The position numbers were made by a program, and so were the translations under genes. A DNA stretch of 43,251 nt. Origin: Bacillota bacterium (GTDB taxonomy: Bacteria; Bacillota; Clostridia; Lachnospirales; Lachnospiraceae). Numbering within the stretch: position 1 is the first letter of the stretch; each line of letters opens with the position of its first letter. The stretch lies in NCBI GenBank assembly GCA_023450835.1, contig JAEXGM010000075.1:1-43251 (forward strand), written 5' to 3'. Below are positions 1-8,692 of this stretch, piece by piece. The notes beneath the pieces were generated by a model. The model worked only from the letters and a program-made list of their open reading frames with translations, was not told the DNA's origin and ran no database searches.

Positions 1-917
1 ACAATTCCCTGGGCATAGTCCCCGAACTTTTCTCCGAATAAATTCATTCCCCCAAGATTTTTAGCGTCAGGCTTCACGCCGATTTTAAAACTGATAAAGT
101 AGTTGTCGCAGATACCAAGGGAATCTATGGTTTCCTCCGACGTTTTTACCAGGTCTTCAAAGCAGCCCTGGCCATTAATCGTAACATTCTTTAACATTCC
201 GTACTGGGTCATGGTATCACTCCACCAGTCCGGATTCAAATGTCCTCTCCTGCCTCCAAAATCCCCCTTGGAATAAATCGTCGCAATTTCTTTCCCATTA
301 ACCCATACAGTTATATCAGACGACCAGTCATTCTGATATCCCGGTGCTTCTGAGCAGACTTCAAAGGAAAAGGACAATTCTTTTACCCTGCTCTTCTTCA
401 ACATATAGTTTGGAAAACGATACTCCAGATATCCCGACATAAACCAGATAAGCTGAGCTTCGTGCCGGTTCTGTGCATAAAAGCCATAGGGAGAATCTTC
501 TACTCCAAGGTAGGAGCGCTCGCTGATTATACCGCAATTCTCATTGACCATACAGTTATAGTAATTGCCGATTCCCATCGGAAAGTGATATACTTTTATA
601 TTATCCCTGTCCATCTTATGGCGGAAGGCATTAAAGTAAATATCTTCAAATGCAATTCCGCACACCTTCTGTGCCCCTCTTATTCCGGCCTGCTCTGTTG
701 CTGTTATCATTCCGGCTTCTTCCAATACCTTTACATGCAATGCTGCGGATGAAAAGGGAATCTGAAAGGTACTTGCAATCTCACTGATATTTGCCGACTT
801 ATCAATTAATAATTTTAAAATATCGAGCCTTACCTCAGAAGAGAGTGCCTTTCCCACCTGTACAATTTTTTCTTTGTTATTAAAATCAAGAGCAATCCTT
901 TTCTTCTTGATTTTCAA
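1..917 (-). CDS. ArsR-type HTH transcriptional regulator, partial (C-terminus beyond window start)
   Basis: Reading the minus strand from a TTG at 917 gives about 305 uninterrupted codons running off the left edge. A strong GGGAGGTG ribosome binding site lies 6-7 bases upstream (924-930), which decides the TTG start. Residues about 20-90 form a winged-helix domain of the ArsR type, with the pattern KALSSEVRLDILKLL, then ANISEIAS, then a recognition-helix segment SSAALHVKVLEEAGMI. The rest, about 200 residues, is not a known sensor domain to me; it is rich in Trp and Tyr and contains a beta-rich stretch. ArsR-like regulators with such long C-terminal domains are common beside carbohydrate-use genes in Lachnospiraceae, so a sugar-responsive role is an inference. 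The target genes are probably outside the window. Confidence 0.8.
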   Translation of the reverse strand, partial: MKIKKKRIALDFNNKEKIVQVGKALSSEVRLDILKLLIDKSANISEIASTFQIPFSSAALHVKVLEEAGMITATEQAGIRGAQKVCGIAFEDIYFNAFRHKMDRDNIKVYHFPMGIGNYYNCMVNENCGIISERSYLGVEDSPYGFYAQNRHEAQLIWFMSGYLEYRFPNYMLKKSRVKELSFSFEVCSEAPGYQNDWSSDITVWVNGKEIATIYSKGDFGGRRGHLNPDWWSDTMTQYGMLKNVTINGQGCFEDLVKTSEETIDSLGICDNYFISFKIGVKPDAKNLGGMNLFGEKFGDYAQGI

Positions 918-1078
918 ACAAACACCTCCCTACTTAATTATTACATTATTCATATAGTTTTTTCTCTCACTTTTCTTAATATAACACTCCCATGGCATAT
1001 ATTCAATTATTTATATCACAGCATCTTCCACTGTGATTTGTACCCTCTTTACGTTTTAATCCTATATTCTATAGCGGA

Positions 1079-1334
1079 GATAAATTCGACGAGTGTCCGG
1101 CACCGGCCGCTATGAATCATCCATGGACATAACAGATACTGAAGGTACAGTGGCTTATCCGGTTAATTCCCGGGAGAAAACAGGATAATATAGATGAGGG
1201 GCGTACTGTTGTTAAGAGAAATGAAAAGATATATATTGGGGATATCAAAAATCAAAATTACTGCCAAACATAGCGGTAAATCATTGGATATTTCGAATTA
1301 TTCTTCTCATGAAGGAGCACTGGTCAATCAATAG
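1079..1334 (+). pseudogene. Decayed coding debris with a ricin-type lectin (beta-trefoil) fragment
   Basis: Two short plus-strand open stretches in different frames look like gene remains. The first, about 1079-1186, reads RVSGTGRYESSMDITDTE and then continues to a stop. The second, 1194-1334, ends with KHSGKSLDISNYSSHEGA followed by LVNQ and a TAG. The run of K-SGK-LD-(10 residues)-GA-V-Q is the repeat signature of ricin B-like lectin (CBM13) modules, which usually sit at the C-terminus of secreted glycoside hydrolases. No ribosome binding site or intact start is seen. The rest of 918-1336 holds only the leader of the ArsR gene. I infer the relic of a lost polysaccharide-degrading enzyme; the parent family is unknown. 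Confidence 0.45.
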
Positions 1335-1347
1335 TCTTGAATTTTAA

Positions 1348-1389
1348 AGAACTGCTGCATCATCTCTTAAGGGATGATGCAGCAGTTCT
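1348..1389 (-). terminator. Rho-independent terminator of pflA
   Basis: A perfect 17-bp inverted repeat (arms 1348-1364 and 1373-1389, 8-nt loop) lies 25 bases past the pflA stop. On the minus strand it is followed by TTTAAAATT. Confidence 0.75.
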
Positions 1390-1414
1390 ATCTGTTAGTA
1401 TATTTTACTCTTCA

Positions 1415-2149
1415 TTAATTTGCAAGCGGTATTCCGGAAGTGTGAAAGACCTCTTTTACTTCTTCCAGAAGTTTTTTATCAGGCTCCTTGGTATCAAACA
1501 ATTTATATTCATATCCCAAAGCCTGCCACTTGTATTCGCCCATCTTATGAAAAGGCAGGACCTCTATTCTTGTGATATTCGGATAATTCTTAAGGTGTGC
1601 CGCTAAGCCTTTCACCCCTTCCAGATTGTCCGTCAGTCCCGGAACCAATACATAACGAATCCAGGTATTAATATTTTTGTCCCTTGTATAATCTAAGAAT
1701 TTAAGGGTCGGTGCCAATTCCACCCCGGTAACGTTGTTATATACAATAGGATCAAAGTTTTTGATATCCAAAAGTACTAAATTTGTATATTCCAGTACTT
1801 TCTCTACCGTTTCAGAGAACACATATCCTGAAGTATCAATTGCCACCGATATGCCTTCCTGCTTACATCTCTTACTCATTTCCAATATAAAATCAGCCTG
1901 TAAAAGGGGTTCACCGCCGGTAAAGGTCACTCCTCCCCCCGAAAATGACATATAGGATTTATATCTTATAATCTCATTCATAAGCTGATCCGGTGTATAT
2001 TCAGTGCCTTTTGTGGTATCCCAGGTATCAGGATTGTGGCAAAACTGACATCTTAAAGGACATCCCTGCATAAATACCACAAATCGGATGCCAGGGCCGT
2101 CTACTGTGCCGCAGCTTTCTACCGAGTGTATTCTTCCTGTTGCAGCCAT
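1415..2149 (-). CDS. pflA: Pyruvate formate-lyase-activating enzyme (radical SAM)
   Basis: This 244-residue protein installs the glycyl radical on pyruvate formate-lyase, using S-adenosylmethionine and a [4Fe-4S] cluster in the cytoplasm. The cluster motif CX3CX2C is at Cys30, Cys34 and Cys37 (GCPLRCQFCHNP). The glycine-rich SAM-contact stretch FSGGGVTFTGGEPLLQ follows at about residues 90-105, and the length is normal for the family. It lies 172 bases downstream of pflB on the same strand, so the two are probably co-transcribed, with room for an internal promoter or processing site. The activase must be made in the same cells as its substrate. Confidence 0.96.
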   Translation of the reverse strand: MAATGRIHSVESCGTVDGPGIRFVVFMQGCPLRCQFCHNPDTWDTTKGTEYTPDQLMNEIIRYKSYMSFSGGGVTFTGGEPLLQADFILEMSKRCKQEGISVAIDTSGYVFSETVEKVLEYTNLVLLDIKNFDPIVYNNVTGVELAPTLKFLDYTRDKNINTWIRYVLVPGLTDNLEGVKGLAAHLKNYPNITRIEVLPFHKMGEYKWQALGYEYKLFDTKEPDKKLLEEVKEVFHTSGIPLAN

Positions 2150-2321
2150 AGTAACTCACTCCTTCCGCTTTGCTTATAGTATGGAACCCATTTGTTAAAT
2201 GTGGGGCTTGAAACCACTACAGACCAATTGAATCCTGTCTGTATGACAAAATACCAATCTTCTTTAATGGAACCAAACCCCTCATTTTGTTTATTTAGTT
2301 TAATTAATCTGTCGTTATTAA

Positions 2322-4547
2322 TTACCTTTCGTGGAAAGTACGGTTGATTACGTCAAGCTGCTGCTCTCTGCTTAATTTAACGAAATTAACAGCATAACCG
2401 GAAACACGGATGGTAAGCTGAGGATACTTTTCCGGATGGTCCATAGCATCCATGAGTGTCTCTCTATCAAATACATTTACGTTAATATGGTGCCCTTTAT
2501 CAAAGAAAAATCCATCTAAAAGACCTACAAGGTTGCCGATTCTCTCTGTCTCGTTCTTGCCCAAAGCTTTTGGCACAATGGAGAAGGTATAAGAAATACC
2601 GTCTTCCGCATGCCTGTAAGGAAGCTTGGCAACGGATGCCATAGAGGCAACAGCACCTTTCTTATCTCTTCCGTGCATAGGGTTAGCACCCGGTGCAAAA
2701 GGTTCTCCGGCTTTTCTTCCGTCAGGTGTATTACCGGTCTTCTTACCGTATACAACATTTGAAGTAATTGTAAGTACGGAAAGTGTCTGCTTTGCATTAC
2801 GGTAAGTCTTAAACTTACGCAGCTTATTCATGAATCTTTCTACCAGTTCTACAGCTATCTGATCCACACGGTCATCATTGTTACCAAATGCAGGATATTC
2901 GCCTTCTATTTCATAATCAACTGCAAGGCCCTTTTCATCACGGATTATCTTAACCTTTGCGTATTTTGCTGCGGATAAGGAATCTGCTACTACGGAGAGA
3001 CCGGCAATACCGCAGGCTTCCGTACGCAGAATGGAGATGTCGTGAAGAGCCATCTGCAGTCTCTCGTAGTTATATTTATCATGCATATAGTGAATAACAT
3101 TTAAAGTGTTAATATATAATTCAGCCAGCCATTCAAGAGTCTGATCGAACTTCAGCAGCAGCTCATCATAATCCAGATATTCTCCCCTTACCGGTTCAAA
3201 CATAGGTCCGACCTGTTCTCCTGTCTTCTCATCTTTACCGCCGTTAATGGCATAAAGAAGAGCTTTGGCAAGGTTCGCACGTGCTCCGAAGAACTGCATC
3301 TGTTTTCCGACTCTCATGGCAGATACACAGCAGGCAATAGCATAATCATCGCCCCATACATCTCTCATGATATCATCGCTCTCATACTGGATAGAGCTTG
3401 TATCAATAGATACTTTAGCACAGAAATCCTTGAAGGCCTGAGGAAGGAAAGTTGACCACAATACTGTAAGGTTGGGCTCCGGTGCAGGTCCCAGATTATA
3501 AAGGGTGTGAAGAACACGGAAACTGCTCTTGGTAACCAGTGTACGTCCGTCAAGTCCCATTCCGCCGATTGCCTCTGTTACCCAGGTAGGGTCTCCGGAG
3601 AATAAATCATTGTAGGATGGTGTACGAAGGAAACGCACCATACGTAATTTCATAACGAACTGATCGACAATCTCTTGCACTTCTTCTTCTGTAATCAGGC
3701 CGTTCTTTAAATCTCTTTCATAATAAATATCAAGGAAAGTACTAACTCTGCCAAGACTCATGGCTGCTCCGTCCTGTTCCTTAATGGCGCCAAGATAAGC
3801 GAAATAAGTCCACTGAGTTGCTTCCAGAGAATTCTTTGCAGGTGCACTGATATCACAGCCATAATTTGATGCCATTGCTTTTAATTCTTTCAGGGCATTA
3901 ATCTGCTCAGAGATTTCTTCTCTTAAGAGAATTTCCGGTGATTCCAAAGTATTGCGTTCAAGAAGCTTCTTCTGATCCTGTTTCTCCTGAATCAGGGCAT
4001 CCACTCCATAAAGTGCTACTCTTCTGTAATCTCCAATGATACGTCCTCTTCCGTAAGCGTCGGGGAGTCCTGTAATAATACCGGTGTGTCTGGCCTTCCT
4101 CATGGAATCTGTGTAAGCTGCGAATACACCATCGTTATGTGTCTTTCTAAGATGAGTGTAGATTTCTTCAGTTCTCTCGTCCAGCTTATATCCATAGGAT
4201 TCCAGAGCATTCTTAACCACACGGATTCCGCCGTTAGGCATAATGCCCCTCTTTAAAGGCTTATCTGTCTGAAAGCCGACAATAATCTCTTTCTCTTTAT
4301 CCAGATACCCTGCTCCAAAAGCCGTAATGGTAGAAGGCTTTGTAGTTTCTGCGTCTACAACTCCCTTCTCTGTTTCCACTAACATCAGCTCCAGAACTTT
4401 ATCCCAGAGTTTTAAAGTCCTCTCGGTGGGACCGGCTAAGAAAGAGCCGTCTCCTTCATAGGGTGTATAATTATGTTGAATGAAGCTTCTGACATTGATA
4501 TCCGTCATCCAGCTTCCAGGTGCAAAACCATTCCATTCTTCTCTCAT
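2322..4547 (-). CDS. pflB: Formate C-acetyltransferase (pyruvate formate-lyase)
   Basis: Converts pyruvate and CoA to acetyl-CoA and formate during anaerobic fermentation. At 741 residues it has the full family length. The two catalytic cysteines are adjacent at about 406-407 (DDYAIACCVSAMRVG), and the glycyl radical site is at about Gly717 in the RVSGYAVNF motif near the C-terminus. The ATG at 4547 follows a TAGGAGG-like site (about 4553-4559). A consensus-like promoter lies about 130 bases upstream, leaving a leader that contains a small hairpin. It is followed by pflA. Both key motifs are intact, so the enzyme should be active. Confidence 0.98.
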   Translation of the reverse strand: MREEWNGFAPGSWMTDINVRSFIQHNYTPYEGDGSFLAGPTERTLKLWDKVLELMLVETEKGVVDAETTKPSTITAFGAGYLDKEKEIIVGFQTDKPLKRGIMPNGGIRVVKNALESYGYKLDERTEEIYTHLRKTHNDGVFAAYTDSMRKARHTGIITGLPDAYGRGRIIGDYRRVALYGVDALIQEKQDQKKLLERNTLESPEILLREEISEQINALKELKAMASNYGCDISAPAKNSLEATQWTYFAYLGAIKEQDGAAMSLGRVSTFLDIYYERDLKNGLITEEEVQEIVDQFVMKLRMVRFLRTPSYNDLFSGDPTWVTEAIGGMGLDGRTLVTKSSFRVLHTLYNLGPAPEPNLTVLWSTFLPQAFKDFCAKVSIDTSSIQYESDDIMRDVWGDDYAIACCVSAMRVGKQMQFFGARANLAKALLYAINGGKDEKTGEQVGPMFEPVRGEYLDYDELLLKFDQTLEWLAELYINTLNVIHYMHDKYNYERLQMALHDISILRTEACGIAGLSVVADSLSAAKYAKVKIIRDEKGLAVDYEIEGEYPAFGNNDDRVDQIAVELVERFMNKLRKFKTYRNAKQTLSVLTITSNVVYGKKTGNTPDGRKAGEPFAPGANPMHGRDKKGAVASMASVAKLPYRHAEDGISYTFSIVPKALGKNETERIGNLVGLLDGFFFDKGHHINVNVFDRETLMDAMDHPEKYPQLTIRVSGYAVNFVKLSREQQLDVINRTFHER

Positions 4548-4598
4548 GAATTTCCTCCTAAACTTGCATACGCATATAGCTGCGTGTTTAAATCAGAG

Positions 4599-4615
4599 GT
4601 GGAAATTATTTCCAC
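4599..4615 (-). other. Small hairpin in the pflB leader
   Basis: Seven-bp inverted repeat GTGGAAA / TTTCCAC with a 3-nt loop, between the pflB promoter and its ribosome binding site. Role unknown. It could stabilise the mRNA or be an operator. Confidence 0.35.
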
Positions 4616-4679
4616 TCAACTGTTCTTGCAGTCATTTTATATATCTTGTATTTAATAAAAAAATACATCTATATATAGA

Positions 4680-4709
4680 AATATATAAGAATACGCTCTG
4701 ACTTGTCAA
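4680..4709 (-). promoter_or_regulatory. Promoter of pflB
   Basis: On the minus strand a perfect TTGACA -35 box (4704-4709) is followed, 16-18 bases on, by overlapping -10 candidates TATATA and TATATT (4680-4687). This fits a housekeeping sigma-factor promoter for a highly expressed fermentation gene. Confidence 0.65.
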
Positions 4710-4775
4710 CACTTTTAATGAGCATTTTTATCATTTAGGAGAAACTGCTAGGAATCCGTTTACACGAGTCCATTC

Positions 4776-5498
4776 TTACAGCACTTTAGATAAGAATTCT
4801 TTCAGTCTTGGATTGGTTGGATTACCAAAGAATTCCTGAGGACTATTTTGTTCCATAATCATTCCCTGATCCATAAAGAGAACTCTGGTTCCAACTTCTC
4901 TGGCAAAACCCATTTCATGGGTTACTACCACCATGGTCATACCATCCGCAGCAAGTTCCTTCATCAGCTCCAATACTTCTCCAACCATTTCCGGGTCTAA
5001 GGCCGAAGTAGGTTCATCAAAAAGCATTACATCCGGGTTCATGGCAAGGGCCCTGGCAATGGCAATTCTCTGCTTTTGTCCGCCGGATAGCTGCTTGGGA
5101 TAACTGTCCGCTTTTTCAGGGAGACCAACACGTTTAAGAAGTTCTACTGCTCTTATTTCTGCTTCTTCTTTATTCATCACCCCAAGCTTAACAGGAGCAA
5201 GGGTAATATTTTCTTTTACTGTCTTATGAGGGAATAAATTAAACTGCTGGAATACCATTCCCATCTTTCTTCTTAATACATTGATATCATTCTTAGGATC
5301 TAAGATATTCTTTCCTTCAAACCAGATTTCACCGCCATCCGGCACTTCAAGGAGGTTAAGGCAGCGTAAGAATGTAGATTTACCGGAACCGGAAGGACCG
5401 ATAACAACAATCTTTTCTCCTTTTTCTATGGTTTCTGAGATATTGTTCAATACTACATGGGAGCCGAATTGTTTTTTGAGATTTTTAGTTTGTATCAC
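4776..5498 (-). CDS. Polar amino acid ABC transporter, ATP-binding subunit
   Basis: ATPase of a polar amino acid (glutamine-type) importer, 240 residues from the chosen start. It has Walker A GPSGSGKST, signature LSGGQKQRIAIARAL, Walker B VMLFDEPTSALDPE and the H-loop VVVTHEM. I place the start at the GTG at 5498 (VIQTKNLKKQFG), because AAGGAGG (5508-5515) is 9 bases upstream; a TTG at 5519 would overlap that site. The start overlaps the last 14 bases of the permease gene, which suggests translational coupling. It is the last gene of a binding protein-permease-ATPase operon. Substrate choice (glutamine, cystine, arginine or another) cannot be read from this subunit. Confidence 0.94.
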   Translation of the reverse strand: MIQTKNLKKQFGSHVVLNNISETIEKGEKIVVIGPSGSGKSTFLRCLNLLEVPDGGEIWFEGKNILDPKNDINVLRRKMGMVFQQFNLFPHKTVKENITLAPVKLGVMNKEEAEIRAVELLKRVGLPEKADSYPKQLSGGQKQRIAIARALAMNPDVMLFDEPTSALDPEMVGEVLELMKELAADGMTMVVVTHEMGFAREVGTRVLFMDQGMIMEQNSPQEFFGNPTNPRLKEFLSKVL

Positions 5499-6198
5499 CT
5501 TGGTCCATCCTCCTTTCAATAAAACGCAAAAGTTTAGTAAATCCTATTACCATAGCCAAATAGCAAACAGCAGCAATCATAAGAGGCGGAATAACATCAT
5601 AGGTACTTGTACCGATATATTGGGCTGCCTTTGATAAATCTGTGATTGCTATAATACTGGCAACAGAAGTTTCTTTTATAAGTACAATAAATTCATTTCC
5701 AAGAGCGGGTAATATGTTTTTGATAGCCTGAGGCATAATGATAGTAAACATGGTCTGATTACCATTTAAGCCCAGTGAACGGCCTGCTTCATACTGGCCT
5801 TTATCTATAGATTCAATTCCTGCCCGGACAATTTCCGCAACATAAGCGCCTGAATTGATACCAAAGCAGATGCCTGCCACCAGGATTTCATTGGTATTTC
5901 TCGCGGTAAAAATCATGTTGTAGATAATTAATAACTGTAAAAGCACCGGAGTGCCTCTGATTACTGTAACATATAAGTTACAAAGACTTTTAACCCAATG
6001 AAGCCCTTTTATATTCGTGGTGGAAAAACGAAGCACGGCAACCAGAATTCCAAGGAAAGCTCCTATTAAAAGTGCAAGTAACGATATCAGCAGAGTGTTT
6101 CGAAGTCCTTCCAGATAGAACATATATCGATGCTCTGCCATAAAGGCATTATAATAGCTGTGCCCTATCCCGCTAAACCAATTAAGTATTGAATCCAA
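5485..6198 (-). CDS. Polar amino acid ABC transporter, permease subunit
   Basis: Integral membrane subunit of the HisM/GlnP type, 237 residues. Several hydrophobic segments are visible, beginning with LRNTLLISLLALLIGAFLGILV. The EAA loop that contacts the ATPase reads EAGRSLGLNGNQTMFTIIMP. The start is TTG at 6198, supported by AAGGAGA about 8 bases upstream. It lies between the binding protein gene and the ATPase gene and overlaps the ATPase start. A 14-bp perfect stem-loop separates it from the binding protein gene, a common way to make more binding protein than membrane subunits. Confidence 0.93.
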   Translation of the reverse strand: MDSILNWFSGIGHSYYNAFMAEHRYMFYLEGLRNTLLISLLALLIGAFLGILVAVLRFSTTNIKGLHWVKSLCNLYVTVIRGTPVLLQLLIIYNMIFTARNTNEILVAGICFGINSGAYVAEIVRAGIESIDKGQYEAGRSLGLNGNQTMFTIIMPQAIKNILPALGNEFIVLIKETSVASIIAITDLSKAAQYIGTSTYDVIPPLMIAAVCYLAMVIGFTKLLRFIERRMDQGDTN

Positions 6199-6219
6199 TT
6201 TTTCTTCTCCTTTTTACGT

Positions 6220-6262
6220 ATAATTAGCAGCAGGCAATGATACTTTGACTGCTGCTAATTAT
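6220..6262 (-). terminator. Intercistronic stem-loop between binding protein and permease genes
   Basis: Perfect 14-bp inverted repeat (arms 6220-6233 and 6249-6262, 15-nt loop). No T-run follows on the minus strand, so it is more likely an mRNA-stabilising or partial attenuator hairpin than a full terminator. Confidence 0.6.
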
Positions 6263-6298
6263 TAAGTCTATCCAATTTACAGGTAATAATCAGATTAA

Positions 6299-7066
6299 TT
6301 ACTGACCGTCTGTTTTTGTATGGTTTGCAGTAAATTCATCTATCTTACCATCTGCAATCAGTTGGTCAATGACTTTGTTAATACTGTCAAGAAGCTCCTG
6401 ATTTCCCTTCTTAACAGCAATGGCATATTTGTCTTCAAACAGTACGTCGTTTGAGCCGTCGCTCTTTGTTAAGATTACGAGAGAATCATTGGCCGCAACC
6501 AATTCCTGAGCAGGATACTGATCCATTACGATACAGTCTATTTTATTGTTCTTCAGGTCTTCTGCAGCCTGAACAAATTTGGAATATCTCTTAATATCCT
6601 TTGGTGTTACATTATCCGGATTGCTTACATAGAAGTCAGCGATATTTCCCTGCTGAACGCCGATAATCTTATCATTCAGATCATCTGTACCGGTCACATT
6701 GGGAGTATTTTTATTTACTACTACAACTTCCGTAGAATTAACATATTCATGAGAGAAGTCCATCTTCTCTTTACGTTCATCATTCACAGAAACGCCGGCT
6801 GCTACAAAGTCAACTTTACCTTTCTGAACAGCAACAAGAGCTCCGTCAAAGTCCATGTTCTTAATTACAAGTTCTTTCCCCATAGAATCTGCAATCGCCT
6901 GAGCAATATCCATGTCAATTCCTACTACCTTATCACCCTCCATGTATTCATAGGGCGCAAAACCTGCCTCAGTTCCTACAATCAGTTTATTGTCATTTGA
7001 TTTACCGCATCCGGCTAAAGATACGGCTGTCACAGCTGCCAATAGTAAACATACAATTTTTTTCAT
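6299..7066 (-). CDS. Polar amino acid ABC transporter, substrate-binding lipoprotein
   Basis: A 255-residue extracellular solute-binding protein of family 3 (SBP_bac_3). The N-terminus is a lipoprotein signal peptide with lipobox LAGC (Cys at about 20), so it is anchored on the outer face of the membrane. The hallmark stretch GFAPYEYMEGDKVVGIDMDI is at about 35-54, and a second-lobe motif GVQQGNIADFYV follows. The ATG at 7066 has AGAGGT upstream. It is the first gene of the transporter operon, with a promoter about 180 bases upstream. The ligand is probably an amino acid; which one is not determined. Confidence 0.94.
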   Translation of the reverse strand: MKKIVCLLLAAVTAVSLAGCGKSNDNKLIVGTEAGFAPYEYMEGDKVVGIDMDIAQAIADSMGKELVIKNMDFDGALVAVQKGKVDFVAAGVSVNDERKEKMDFSHEYVNSTEVVVVNKNTPNVTGTDDLNDKIIGVQQGNIADFYVSNPDNVTPKDIKRYSKFVQAAEDLKNNKIDCIVMDQYPAQELVAANDSLVILTKSDGSNDVLFEDKYAIAVKKGNQELLDSINKVIDQLIADGKIDEFTANHTKTDGQ

Positions 7067-7247
7067 ACAAACCTCTTTCCTGAATAATCAATCTTAAATT
7101 GATTCCGTTAAATTTTACTTGAATAATGATATGTATCTATCCAATCGTATAATTCCATAAAAAATACGTCAAGCAAAGGAATTGAGCCTTCATTGACGAA
7201 TGGAAGACACTTAATAATTATTTAAAAAAACTTATATTAATGCTAGT

Positions 7248-7275
7248 ATTGTATCATGTTTTTTCAAAAATTCAA
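7248..7275 (-). promoter_or_regulatory. Promoter of the amino acid transporter operon
   Basis: TTGAAT (7270-7275) and TACAAT (7248-7253) on the minus strand, spaced by 16 bases, about 180 bases before the binding protein start. I saw no T-box or other known riboswitch in the AT-rich leader at 7067-7247. Confidence 0.6.
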
Positions 7276-7315
7276 GTATTTTTATTCAAAAAATTAGAAT
7301 ATTTTTTCGAAATAT

Positions 7316-7942
7316 TTATAAATTAACCCGCAGCAATCCTTCCTGCCCTTCCAGATGGGCATAGTCATTAAAACGCTGCAGATAAAACCGCTCTCTGTCT
7401 TTACTGTAAACCAGGTGAGTTATGCTGGTATTTTCAAGGGAAATCCCAAGCAACAGCTTTTTGCTCATATCAAGGCCAAACAATCCGGAAACCAAAGCTC
7501 TGATAACTCCTCCGTGGGTTACAACCGCAATATTGGATTTATCAGAATGAATAATCTCCTCTATTGTACCCATGGCCCGTTCGTATACTTCTCTGCCGCA
7601 TTCTCCGCCGGGATAAGGGATATCATCCTCTAATAATAATTGTTCTCTCATAAAATCCCCGAATTCGCTCTCGATTTCCACATGGGATTTGCCTTCCAAA
7701 AATCCAAATGACATCTCCCTGATATTCTCTCGCATGATATGGCTTAGTTTGAGGTATTCATTTAATATTTCGGCAGTTTCCACTGCCCTGATTAAATCAC
7801 TGGAATACAGTGCATCTACATTGTAATTTTTAAGACGCCTGCCAAGAAGATGTGCCTGCTTTTTTCCTTCCTCCGCTAAATCCACATTTACATTACATAG
7901 GGGACTGCTCTGTCTGCCATGTCTTATTAAGTATATATTCAT
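7316..7942 (-). CDS. Histidine phosphatase family protein (phosphoglycerate mutase-like)
   Basis: Cytoplasmic phosphatase of the branch-1 histidine phosphatase superfamily, 208 residues. The phospho-acceptor motif is in YLIRHGRQ near the N-terminus, the catalytic Glu region is EMSFGFLEG, and the second His is in VVTHGGVIRALV. I prefer the ATG at 7942 (MNIYLIRHG), which matches family starts; an upstream ATG at 7966 is possible. Members include alpha-ribazole phosphatases, dosage-dependent mutases and broad phosphatases, and nothing nearby decides between them. It stands alone between the transporter operon and the Rrf2 gene. Confidence 0.85.
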   Translation of the reverse strand: MNIYLIRHGRQSSPLCNVNVDLAEEGKKQAHLLGRRLKNYNVDALYSSDLIRAVETAEILNEYLKLSHIMRENIREMSFGFLEGKSHVEIESEFGDFMREQLLLEDDIPYPGGECGREVYERAMGTIEEIIHSDKSNIAVVTHGGVIRALVSGLFGLDMSKKLLLGISLENTSITHLVYSKDRERFYLQRFNDYAHLEGQEGLLRVNL

Positions 7943-8027
7943 AATTTCTTCCGCTCCAATATACATTTTCTCACTTCCCTTCGATTACTATCCTTGGGAT
8001 GTCCGGACTGTTCGATTACAGAAGTCC

Positions 8028-8537
8028 TTATACCGTCTTTGATTTTGTATTGTTGAACCATTCAATGGTTGCTTCCCTTTGCTCTTTGGGTATCTTATTT
8101 TCAACCTGGTCATGAAGCCATTCTAAGGTCTTATTCTTAAGATATTGCCGCATCTGTTCTTCTGCTTCCAGCATTACTACTTTTATTAAACAGGGGCATT
8201 TTGTATGGGAATCCGGCAGATTATTCTTATCCAAAAGCAGCTCATTTTGCCTGATTTCGGCGCATTGAAACATAGGAGAGCTTCCTTCTACCGCCTCAAT
8301 CACATTCCAAAAGCTTATGTTTTCAGGTGTTTGTGCCAGAGCATATCCCCCGTTTACACCGGGAATCGCTTTCACTATTCCTGCTTTCCTCAATTTTGTG
8401 TATACTTTTGACAGGTACGTTTCCGACACGCCCTGATAGGCTGCTAAATCTTTAATTCCTACGGACTTTCCCGGCGGAATATCTATCATGTATAATAAAC
8501 AATGCAATGCATATTCTACGCCTACAGAAAATTGCAA
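8028..8537 (-). CDS. Rrf2 family transcriptional regulator
   Basis: A 169-residue winged-helix repressor. The N-terminus QFSVGVEYALHCLLYM is the Rrf2 signature, and the recognition region is GVSETYLSKVYTKLRKAGIV followed by the wing GVNGGYAL. The C-terminal part has Cys residues in FQCAEIRQN and TKCPCLI, a layout like cluster- or redox-sensing Rrf2 members, so thiol or Fe-S sensing is possible (inference). I choose the TTG at 8537, 7 bases after GAGGGTG; a GTG at 8546 would put the ribosome site inside the gene. It is transcribed divergently from the FMN-binding protein at 8805. The intergenic region carries two copies of one inverted repeat, the likely operators. Confidence 0.9.
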   Translation of the reverse strand: MQFSVGVEYALHCLLYMIDIPPGKSVGIKDLAAYQGVSETYLSKVYTKLRKAGIVKAIPGVNGGYALAQTPENISFWNVIEAVEGSSPMFQCAEIRQNELLLDKNNLPDSHTKCPCLIKVVMLEAEEQMRQYLKNKTLEWLHDQVENKIPKEQREATIEWFNNTKSKTV

Positions 8538-8575
8538 TAAAATCACCCTCTCATATTACGATATAATCTTCCCAC

Positions 8576-8604
8576 ATAATACTTTATTATTTTTTGTTAG
8601 TCAA
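8576..8604 (-). promoter_or_regulatory. Promoter of the Rrf2 regulator gene
   Basis: TTGACT (8599-8604) and TATTAT (8576-8581) on the minus strand with a 17-base spacer, about 40 bases before the TTG start. Confidence 0.65.
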
Positions 8605-8623
8605 TATCTATTCCAATATTATA

Positions 8624-8636
8624 GATAATATTTATC
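8624..8636. promoter_or_regulatory. Candidate Rrf2 operator 1 (GATAA-N3-TTATC)
   Basis: Perfect inverted repeat GATAA-TAT-TTATC, followed by TGTAATAT. It lies between the -35 boxes of the two divergent promoters, about 20 bases from each. The same geometry recurs at 8693. Confidence 0.6.
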
Positions 8637-8653
8637 TGTAATATACTTTAGCA

Positions 8654-8682
8654 TTGACAATATTAAAAATACGTCGTATAAT
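8654..8682 (+). promoter_or_regulatory. Consensus promoter of the FMN-binding protein gene
   Basis: Perfect TTGACA (8654-8659), 17-base spacer, perfect TATAAT (8677-8682). Such a strong promoter usually needs repression; both flanks carry the same inverted repeat. Confidence 0.85.
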
Positions 8683-8692
8683 TCAAATTGCA

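Noticed and set aside
2150..2321. Possible terminator or separate promoter between pflB and pflA
   Set aside because: Only a bulged hairpin with CCCATTT / AAATG is present and no T-run or convincing -35/-10 pair.
4620..4775. Rex operator (TTGTTAA-N4-TTAACAA) upstream of pflB
   Set aside because: No site close to that consensus was found near the promoter.
7067..7247. Possible T-box or riboswitch before the amino acid transporter
   Set aside because: No T-box consensus, no specifier-like stem or known aptamer core; only AT-rich sequence and a weak hairpin near 7180-7200.
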